Assembly (NCBI GenBank): GCA_944382995.1
Contig: CALWOF010000008.1
Span: 1 to 35,410, forward strand
Source of the DNA: an uncultured Oscillospiraceae bacterium
Lineage (GTDB): Bacteria; Bacillota; Clostridia; Oscillospirales; Oscillospiraceae
Direction: 5' to 3'
DNA length: 35,410 nucleotides
Shown here: in pieces, positions 29,675-35,410 of the stretch
How positions within the stretch are numbered: position 1 is the stretch's first letter
How the letters are laid out: each line of letters starts with the position of its first letter
Made by a program: the position numbers and the translations under genes
The notes under the pieces: generated by a model
Database searches by the model: none
The model's input: the letters and a program-made list of their open reading frames with translations, nothing else
What the model was told of the DNA's origin: nothing

Positions 29675-32038
29675 ATGAAATACTATCGCTGTGACAACCC
29701 GGACTGCGGCTTCCTGGCGGAGGAGGAGCCGGATGTGTGCCCCCGGTGCGGCGGCACATTTTTCCAGCCGGTGGACGAGGAGGAATTCACCGGGTCCGAC
29801 TGGGTCCAGATGGGCAACCGGGCTGTGGACGAGGACCGGGACACCGACGCGCTGGCGTGTTACCAGCGGGCCGCCGCCATGGGCGATGTGCTGGGATTGA
29901 CGAATCTGGGCTGGTGCCTGGAGGCCGGCGTTGGCGTGGAGGCGGATCCCCGTCAGGCGGCGGTGCTGTATGCTCAGGCCGCGGCCAGGGACTACATACC
30001 GGCTCTGACGAACCTGGGGTACTGCTACTCCCGCGGTCTGGGTGTGGCACAGGACGACGCCAAGGCCCTGGAGTGCTTCCGCAAGGGAGCGGAGAGCGGC
30101 TTTCCCCGGGCACAGTTCCTGCTGGGGGAGGCATATTTCCGCGGCCTGGGCGTGGAGCGCAGCGAGGAGGAGGCCGTCCGGTGGTACCAGTCCGCCGCAT
30201 GGCTGGGCTATCCGGCGGCGCAGACAGAGCTGGGCCGCTGCCTGGAATTCGGCACGGGCATCGCCGAAAATGTGGAGCAGGCCGCCAAGTGGTACCGCAC
30301 CGCTGCGGAGAACGGAAGCGCGCCGGGCCAGTGCTGCCTGGGGTTCCTCTATGAGACCGGACAGGGCGTGGAGCAGAGCTGGGAGGAGGCGGTGCGGTGG
30401 TATCGTGCCGCCGCGGAGCAGGACTATCCCCGCGCTCTGTGCAATCTGGCCTGGTGCTGTGAACACGGCATGGGCGTGGAGCAGGATTTCGCGGAGGCCG
30501 CGCGCCTCTACCTTCGCGCGGCGGACCAGGGCTATCCCAGAGGACAGGTGTGCATGGGCCTGTGCTGTGAGCGGGGGCGGGGCGTCCCGCTGGACATGGC
30601 CGCCGCAGCGGAGTGGTACCGCCGGGCGGCGGACCAGGGAGATGAGGACGGTCAGTGCTGCCTGGGATTTCTGTATGAGACCGGACAGGGCGTGGAGCAG
30701 AGCTGGGAGGAGGCGGTGCGGTGGTACCGTGCCGCCGCGGAGCAGGGCCTGCCCCGTGCCCAGTGCAACCTTGCCTGGTGCTATGCGCACGGACAGGGCG
30801 TGCCGGAGGATCTGGGAGAGAGCTACCGGCTCTACCGCGCCGCAGCGGACCAGGATGACGCCCGCGGCCTTTTCTCCGTGGCCCGCTGCTTTGACTACGG
30901 CTGGGGTGTGGAGCAGGACAGCGGAGAGGCTGTGAAGTGGTACACAAAGGCGGCGGAGGCCGGTTCCGCTGCCGCCATGTGCGACCTCGGCGTATGCTAC
31001 GAGCGGGGCGAGGGCGTGGAGGAGGACATCGCCCAGGCGCTGAAGCTGTACCGTCAGGCGGCGGAGGCCGGCAATGCTGCGGGGCAGTGCAACCTGGGCT
31101 TTCTCTATGAGACCGGAAGAGGCGTGGAGCAGAGCTGGGAGGAGGCAGTGCGGTGGTACCGTGCCGCCGCGGAGCAGGGCCTGCCCCGCGCCCAGTGCAA
31201 CCTGGGCTGGTGCTATGAGCACGGCCGGGGCGTGGAGCAGAATGAGCGGCGGGCCGCCCACTGGTATCTCCAGGCGGCGGAGCAGGACGACCCGCGGGGC
31301 ATGTTCTGCATGGGCGTTTGCTGCAAGTACGGCAGAGGTGTGGAACGGAACTGGAAGGAGGCCGTGAAGTGGTACACGAGGGCGGCGGACGCCGGCTCCG
31401 TGCCTGCCCTGTGCAATCTCGGCGTGTGCTATGAGCGGGGCGAGGGCGTGGAACAGGACCTCGCCCGGGCGGCGGACTTCTACCGCCGTGCGGCAGAACA
31501 GGAGGATGCGGCTGCCCAGTGCAACCTGGGCTATCTCTATGAGTCCGGCGAGGGCGTGGAGCAGAGCTGGGAGGAGGCCGTGCGCTGGTATCAGGCGGCG
31601 GCGGACCAGGGCTATCCCCGTGCCCAGTGCAATCTGGGCGTCTGCTGGGAATTCGGCCACGGCGTGAAAAAGGACACCGCCAGAGCCGCCGCGCTCTACC
31701 GTCAGGCGGCGGAGGGCGGCGACGAGGTGGCCGCCTGCAACCTGGGATACCTGTATGAGACCGGCGTCGGCGTGGATCAGAGCTGGCCGGACGCGGTGAA
31801 GTGGTATTCCCGGGCGGCGGAGGACGATGACCCCCGCGCCCAGTACAACCTGGCCTGGTGCTATGAGCATGGAAAAGGCGTGCCGCGGGACCTGGGGCGC
31901 GCCCGGGAGCTGTACCAGGCCGCTGCCCGGAAGGAATACGAGGGAGCGCAGGAGGCGGCGGACCGCCTGAAGCGGTCCGCGGAGCGGCTGAGCGGCGGGT
32001 TTCTGAAGGGCATTCTGGACAATCTGCGGGGTCAGTAA
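29675..32038 (+). CDS. Zinc-ribbon plus Sel1-repeat protein
   Basis: A 787-aa protein with an N-terminal zinc ribbon (Cys6, Cys11, then CPRCGG with Cys22 and Cys25), followed from about residue 45 to 770 by roughly 20 Sel1-type repeats of 36 residues (pattern A-x-NLGxCYExGxGVEQDxxxAVxWYxxAAExG). Sel1 arrays form superhelical scaffolds for protein contacts. There is no signal peptide, so the protein is probably cytoplasmic. A module QCCLGFLYETGQGVEQSWEE recurs near-identically at 30328, 30652 and 31084, with a more diverged copy at 31516 (spacings of 3, 4 and 4 repeats), showing block duplication. The start at 29675 (7 nt after GAGGAGG) was preferred over the ATG at 29669. Client proteins are unknown. 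Confidence 0.9.
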   Translation: MKYYRCDNPDCGFLAEEEPDVCPRCGGTFFQPVDEEEFTGSDWVQMGNRAVDEDRDTDALACYQRAAAMGDVLGLTNLGWCLEAGVGVEADPRQAAVLYAQAAARDYIPALTNLGYCYSRGLGVAQDDAKALECFRKGAESGFPRAQFLLGEAYFRGLGVERSEEEAVRWYQSAAWLGYPAAQTELGRCLEFGTGIAENVEQAAKWYRTAAENGSAPGQCCLGFLYETGQGVEQSWEEAVRWYRAAAEQDYPRALCNLAWCCEHGMGVEQDFAEAARLYLRAADQGYPRGQVCMGLCCERGRGVPLDMAAAAEWYRRAADQGDEDGQCCLGFLYETGQGVEQSWEEAVRWYRAAAEQGLPRAQCNLAWCYAHGQGVPEDLGESYRLYRAAADQDDARGLFSVARCFDYGWGVEQDSGEAVKWYTKAAEAGSAAAMCDLGVCYERGEGVEEDIAQALKLYRQAAEAGNAAGQCNLGFLYETGRGVEQSWEEAVRWYRAAAEQGLPRAQCNLGWCYEHGRGVEQNERRAAHWYLQAAEQDDPRGMFCMGVCCKYGRGVERNWKEAVKWYTRAADAGSVPALCNLGVCYERGEGVEQDLARAADFYRRAAEQEDAAAQCNLGYLYESGEGVEQSWEEAVRWYQAAADQGYPRAQCNLGVCWEFGHGVKKDTARAAALYRQAAEGGDEVAACNLGYLYETGVGVDQSWPDAVKWYSRAAEDDDPRAQYNLAWCYEHGKGVPRDLGRARELYQAAARKEYEGAQEAADRLKRSAERLSGGFLKGILDNLRGQ

Positions 32039-32055
32039 AAGAGAGACCGCACAGA

Positions 32056-32078
32056 CGGGCGCGGGCTTCCCGCGCCCG
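32056..32078 (+). terminator. Possible terminator of the Sel1-repeat gene
   Basis: 10-bp stem CGGGCGCGGG / CCCGCGCCCG with a 3-nt loop, but no U-tract directly after it. Confidence 0.45.
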
Positions 32079-32113
32079 CCCGGAAGTTCCCCGGAGAAAA
32101 ATAAAAAAAGGGG

Positions 32114-32141
32114 TTGACAAAATCCCTCTTTTCTGTATAAT
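32114..32141 (+). promoter_or_regulatory. tRNA-Gln promoter
   Basis: Perfect TTGACA and TATAAT hexamers with a 16-bp spacer, 33 bp before the mature tRNA. Confidence 0.88.
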
Positions 32142-32174
32142 AATATCTGTTCGCTGCGAGTGAACACGGCAGAT

Positions 32175-32248
32175 AGCGGGTTTGTGTAAGGGTAGCACAG
32201 CAGACTCTGACTCTGTATGTGAGGGTTCGAATCCTTCACCCGCTGCCA
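32175..32248 (+). tRNA. tRNA-Gln (anticodon CUG)
   Basis: A 74-nt cloverleaf with CCA encoded. Acceptor AGCGGGT pairs with ACCCGCT (discriminator G); D arm GTGT..GCAC; anticodon stem GCAGA/TCTGT around loop CTCTGAC, giving anticodon CTG; T arm GAGGG-TTCGAAT-CCTTC. It has its own promoter and terminator. The chromosome's high-GC pattern ends here and an AT-rich island begins downstream. Confidence 0.92.
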
Positions 32249-32254
32249 GAGAGG

Positions 32255-32288
32255 TCCCTGGAATCGCAATGGTTCCAGGGATTTTTTC
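32255..32288 (+). terminator. tRNA-Gln terminator
   Basis: 9-bp stem TCCCTGGAA / TTCCAGGGA with a 9-nt loop followed by six T residues. Confidence 0.92.
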
Positions 32289-32986
32289 ATGTTCTGCATA
32301 CCCCTGTTTTGAGAGCGGCCTTCAGACGTTCTGCCGAGGGCCGGCCCGAGGCTCCGCCCTGTGCCCCGGCAGCGATGGACTCCCGGGAGACAGGAGGTAT
32401 CTGCCGTACGGAGAAAGGAAAATGGAGAGGATAGAATGGTAAAGCTCCTGTTCGTATGCCACGGCAGGATCAGAACCTGAGCCCGGAACCCCTTGCTGTT
32501 TCAGTGTTTTTTGAACTTGGGGCAACGGATTTACGCCGCAGTTACACCAAAAAACATACCATATGGAGCCCTGATAGATATGCCCCGGGACGCCGGTTGA
32601 AGCGCCTGGGGCGTAAAACTTAATCCGAATGTGTTAATAGCATTTCTCTATGGGCACCGAAAATTCTCATTGTTTCAGATAACAACTTGCACTTAACATA
32701 ACAGATTCCATCCTTGAATGAGCCAAGTGGATTATCCGGTGGATATTTTCTTTACCAATACTATTTCATCATCTGGAAAAGGCGGCAAATATGTGTTATG
32801 CTAAAAAATACGAAATATCTGCGGAGGACACGGTTGTGAACTTATTTTCGAAAAACTACTGCGTTTTTTGGCTGACTTACAAATAGGTCCACCAGTTTCG
32901 GGACTGTTACTACCCGTCTGAACCTGAACCCTTAGATTTTCAACAGGATGCACAATATATCTGATACCTACTTGAAGGAGAATAGC
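32289..32986. other. Gene-poor transition from chromosome to AT-rich island
   Basis: About 700 bp without a supported intact gene. The first 300 bp are GC-rich and carry a decayed fragment at 32436-32480; from about 32620 the sequence becomes clearly AT-rich like the next two genes. No integrase, transposase or obvious repeat of the tRNA 3' end is visible. A promoter for the methyltransferase must lie in the last 200 bp but is not clear. Confidence 0.6.
32436..32480 (+). pseudogene. Possible N-terminal remnant of a low-molecular-weight protein tyrosine phosphatase gene
   Basis: GGAGAGG precedes an ATG opening a 14-codon frame, MVKLLFVCHGRIRT, then TGA. LMW-PTP proteins begin like MIKVLFVCHGNICRS, so about nine of the first 14 positions match, up to the catalytic P-loop. 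Nothing PTP-like follows. It may be a stub left by a deletion or insertion; the short length makes chance possible. Confidence 0.35.
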
Positions 32987-34060
32987 ATGGCAAATCAAAA
33001 AGCAGGAAGAAACAAAACGATAGATACCCCTGTAAGTGAAGGTGCAGTTTACTTGAGTCGTTGTATTTCAGTTAATAAACGACAAAATTCCCTTGAAAAT
33101 GTGCTTGATAAGACAATACTTGGTGACACATTCAAAGTCTGTCCTTTATTGCCTCCTGACAGTGTTGATTTAATCATTGCAGATCCTCCATATAATCTGA
33201 CGAAATCATTTAATGGGACGACTTTTTCCAAGAAGAAAAACTCTGATTATGAAGAGTATACTCGTCAATGGTTAAGTTTGGTTAAGCCTTTATTAAAAAA
33301 TACAGGCTCAATATATGTATGTTGTGATTGGGAAACAAGTCTAATCATTGGTAGAGTGTTGGGCGAATTTTTTTGTGTAAGAAATCGTATTACATGGCAG
33401 CGTGAAAAAGGTCGTGGCGCAAAGGCAAACTGGAAAAATGGTATGGAAGATATTTGGTTTGCAACTAACAGCAATGATTTTACATTCAATCTTGATGCAG
33501 TAAAAATCAGGAAAAAAGTTATTGCCCCTTATCGTGTTGATGGAAAACCAAAAGATTGGATAGAGTCTAAAAACGGGAATTATCGTGATACCTGCCCCTC
33601 AAATTTTTGGGATGATATTACCATCCCGTTTTGGTCCATGGCAGAAAACACTGCGCATCCTACGCAAAAATCAGAGAAATTGATAGCAAAAATCATGCTT
33701 GCGTCTTCATCTGAGAGCGATATTGTATTTGACCCATTTTTGGGTTCTGGCACAACAAGCGTAGTGGCAAAGAAACTCAACCGTCATTTCTTTGGTATTG
33801 AAATTGAGCCGCAGTATTGTGTATGGGCAGAGCAAAGACTTGTAATGGCTGAGGATGATACGGAAATCCAAGGCTATGTAGACGGTGTGTTTTGGGAGCG
33901 CAATTCGTTATCAGAGCAGAAATCAAAGTCGAGTGATTCATCTTCTGCATCGACAAACAAACGTGGCAGGAAACCGACCAAGAAAACATGCGACTTAGAA
34001 ATTGCTGTTGACGAGCAGCAAGCAATTTTGGGCTTTGGGAGGAAATCAGAGGATGTATAA
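32987..34060 (+). CDS. Beta-class DNA (N4-cytosine/N6-adenine) methyltransferase
   Basis: A 357-aa methyltransferase with beta-class motif order: catalytic motif IV LIIADPPYNLTKSF first (DPPY at 66-69), then HPTQKSEKL (224-232) and SAM-binding motif I FDPFLGSGTTSVVA (248-261). DPPY with the AHPTQK block resembles M.RsrI/M.HinfI-type N6-adenine enzymes. The C-terminal tail is Ser/Lys-rich with an AT-hook-like KRGRKPTKK (325-333). The gene is strongly AT-rich compared with everything before 32.3 kb, a sign of transfer. GAAGGAG lies 6 nt before ATG 32987. It overlaps the next gene by 8 nt, and the pair is probably a type II restriction-modification system. Confidence 0.9.
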   Translation: MANQKAGRNKTIDTPVSEGAVYLSRCISVNKRQNSLENVLDKTILGDTFKVCPLLPPDSVDLIIADPPYNLTKSFNGTTFSKKKNSDYEEYTRQWLSLVKPLLKNTGSIYVCCDWETSLIIGRVLGEFFCVRNRITWQREKGRGAKANWKNGMEDIWFATNSNDFTFNLDAVKIRKKVIAPYRVDGKPKDWIESKNGNYRDTCPSNFWDDITIPFWSMAENTAHPTQKSEKLIAKIMLASSSESDIVFDPFLGSGTTSVVAKKLNRHFFGIEIEPQYCVWAEQRLVMAEDDTEIQGYVDGVFWERNSLSEQKSKSSDSSSASTNKRGRKPTKKTCDLEIAVDEQQAILGFGRKSEDV

Positions 34061-35210
34061 CAGAGAAGAAATCGATAGTTTGGTTGAGTTTGTTTCAAGC
34101 AGAGATGGTATTGCAGATAAAACTATTTTGGCAACGCAAGTGCAGAAGCAATTTAACCTTGTGAAAGACAGAAGTGTTTTTTATGGTGAATGGTTTGCGA
34201 TTAGGTTCTGCAAAGCGGCCTCAGTCAATTTTTCCAATACCGTTCTTTCTCTTTCTGCTCTACATAGATACGACAGTATGCCCTTTTTTGTGTGCCTTGT
34301 AACCCCTATAAGAAACTTCTTGATGCTTGCAAACACGACATTTCTGCGAAAAATTAGTCATTCATCCCAAGAGTTGCGTCGTGATAACATAAAAGGTAGT
34401 TTCAACGGAAGCGATATTATGCGATCTTTTGAAGGTGTGGTTAATGCCCCTGAAAACTTTGAATTCTTATTTACCTCCCACGAAAATTACACATTTGAAG
34501 AAAACCTTGATCGCTTGGTTGAGGCGACAAATAATATCTCTCCAATTGGAAGAAAGTTCTCTCCTACAGGCTCTCAAATTGAGTGTATTCGAGAGTCAGT
34601 AAATAGGGCGGTTTCTTTTCTGCTGTCGTCTGACTACGATATTTTGAATGATGATTTGAATGAACGAGTTAAGGCTGTCGAATCAGAGATAGCAATAGCC
34701 GCTTTTATTGACAATGTTAACTTGCGGGGACGAATTATAGAGTATCTGATTACTTCGGAGGATGATTTGAAAGATACATTGATCAAGTGTCTAAGAAATA
34801 AAACCCCGCTTCCGGAAATATTTACCGCTGATAAATTAGGGGACTACGAAAAAGAATTTGAGCACTATCTTACAGAAACAGATATAAAAACGAAGATTCT
34901 GTTTTTATCGAGCAATCCAAAAGGATATAATATCGATAAACTACTTAGTTTTCTTTCAGAAGAAAAGAGCGTATATTTGGTTTATGTCGTTGCGATTGAT
35001 AAAAACAAGCATATCAGTACACGCCTTTGTTCCATGTACAATCAGCAACTTTTGTCCGGCACAAGAATTATAAAGCATTGGGCTGGCCGAAATTCTCGTG
35101 GCGTTACTCAATATGACGGAAAATCTCTTGAAGAGATTGTTTTTGATTTCGATCCAGACATTGATACTGCTGCAGCGCAAGATTTTCTGACAAAGTGTTT
35201 GCTTGCATAA
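34053..35210 (+). CDS. Unrecognised protein, probable type II restriction endonuclease partner
   Basis: A 385-aa protein I cannot place in a family. It overlaps the methyltransferase stop by 8 nt with GGGAGG 10 nt before its ATG, which is typical of type II M-R pairs, and shares the AT-rich composition. It is soluble, with no signal peptide or membrane span. A segment RGRIIEYLITSEDD and the later predicted strand TKILFLSSNPKGYN could be part of a PD-(D/E)XK-like core, but no complete catalytic motif is evident. A non-nuclease accessory protein cannot be excluded. It ends 60 bp before a strong terminator. Confidence 0.6.
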   Translation: MYNREEIDSLVEFVSSRDGIADKTILATQVQKQFNLVKDRSVFYGEWFAIRFCKAASVNFSNTVLSLSALHRYDSMPFFVCLVTPIRNFLMLANTTFLRKISHSSQELRRDNIKGSFNGSDIMRSFEGVVNAPENFEFLFTSHENYTFEENLDRLVEATNNISPIGRKFSPTGSQIECIRESVNRAVSFLLSSDYDILNDDLNERVKAVESEIAIAAFIDNVNLRGRIIEYLITSEDDLKDTLIKCLRNKTPLPEIFTADKLGDYEKEFEHYLTETDIKTKILFLSSNPKGYNIDKLLSFLSEEKSVYLVYVVAIDKNKHISTRLCSMYNQQLLSGTRIIKHWAGRNSRGVTQYDGKSLEEIVFDFDPDIDTAAAQDFLTKCLLA

Positions 35211-35270
35211 TATAACATTTTGCTGTTCTGCTTTTGAAAGTAGGTCCTATATCGTTAATCAGCATTTTTG

Positions 35271-35310
35271 TGGCCATGATCTGATTTTTCTCAGATCATG
35301 GCCATTCTTC
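35271..35310. terminator. Terminator after the AT-rich restriction-modification pair
   Basis: Perfect 14-bp stem TGGCCATGATCTGA / TCAGATCATGGCCA with a 6-nt loop TTTTTC, followed by TTCTTCTT on the plus strand and T-rich sequence on the minus strand. Confidence 0.85.
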
Positions 35311-35410
35311 TTATATTCCAGACTGAATTTGTATATAGTTAAGGCAGTCATAATCAAGGCCATACAAAACCAGGTTACAATCACAGGGAGGTTCTTCACC
35401 GCAAGACACA
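35311..35410. other. Window edge, no supported gene
   Basis: AT-rich sequence. Short minus-strand frames remain open at the edge, one ending TAA at about 35314 just before the terminator, so a convergent gene may enter from the right, but too little is visible to assign anything. Confidence 0.4.

Noticed and set aside
29750..32000. Regular repeats that could suggest a CRISPR or tandem DNA array
   Set aside because: The period is 108 bp, in frame, and encodes Sel1 repeats; there are no unique spacers.
32161..32175. GAACACGGCAG before tRNA-Gln, identical to 11 bases of the 5S rRNA at the window start
   Set aside because: Too short, and the neighbouring bases do not match 5S rRNA; probably chance or a leader element.
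32226..32248. tRNA-Gln 3' end as an attachment site with a second copy in the window
   Set aside because: No second copy of the tRNA 3' end was found downstream, so an att pair cannot be claimed from this window.
29657..32299. 880-codon minus-strand frame opposite the Sel1-repeat gene
   Set aside because: It mirrors the Sel1 repeats and even runs through the tRNA-Gln gene, so it is not coding.
35251..35410. Minus-strand open frames at the right edge that might be a membrane or transposase protein end
   Set aside because: One reads through the terminator hairpin and the other shows only about 32 codons with no recognisable motif; not enough to support a gene.

Overview
The window looks like a chromosomal segment of a high-GC, Gram-positive anaerobe of class Clostridia, most like the Oscillospiraceae/Ruminococcaceae gut lineages (Flavonifractor/Oscillibacter-type). 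This is inferred from Firmicutes-style ribosome binding sites and sigma-A promoters, an FMN riboswitch over a RibU-type ECF transporter, a Firmicutes-like LexA box, FeoA/FeoB with a FeoB-associated Cys-rich peptide, and small clostridial families (YedF, DUF3343, DUF6472-like, DUF2752). No species can be named from the sequence alone.

Layout. 1-110: 3' part of a 5S rRNA and its terminator. 0.2-3.4 kb: a VanW-domain protein, two small membrane proteins, and an ECF sigma factor overlapping a single-pass, probably anti-sigma, protein. 3.4-7.8 kb (minus): glyA; a LexA-boxed dinB/5-formyl-THF cyclo-ligase operon; ribU under an FMN riboswitch. 7.8-10.6 kb (plus): a SLOG/YpsA-like protein, then an operon of an XRE regulator with a membrane anchor, a 49-aa membrane peptide, a polytopic membrane protein and a CorA-type transporter. 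10.7-13.1 kb (minus): feoA-feoB-Cys-rich peptide behind a palindromic operator. 13.3-14.2 kb: a VOC/glyoxalase-like protein and a lipoprotein.

14.2-14.75 kb is a gene-free, extremely hairpin-rich block at the convergent end of the lipoprotein gene and lysA. It holds two hairpin arrays, each flanked by a direct repeat of neighbouring sequence (a 39-bp terminator hairpin; 35 bp covering the last codons of lysA). This looks like two insertions of small, target-duplicating, hairpin-array elements and is the most unusual structure in the window.

14.7-18.5 kb: lysA (minus), then a YedF / cysteine desulfurase-like / DUF3343 / DUF6472-like operon for sulfur or selenium handling. 18.5-22.8 kb: a complete type IIS-like restriction-modification locus with two adenine methyltransferases facing an AlwI/BspD6I-family endonuclease across back-to-back promoters. 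22.8-25.3 kb (minus): an HD-domain hydrolase, a type II pantothenate kinase-like protein and a frameshifted exported-protein gene. 25.4-32.0 kb (plus): nicotinate phosphoribosyltransferase with a structured leader, cardiolipin synthase, a TtcA-like PP-loop protein and a 787-aa zinc-ribbon/Sel1-repeat protein.

32.1-35.4 kb: a tRNA-Gln(CUG) gene, then a sharp drop in GC and a second restriction-modification pair (beta-class methyltransferase with an AT-hook-like tail, overlapping an unrecognised probable endonuclease). This looks like a horizontally acquired island next to a tRNA whose far end lies outside the window.
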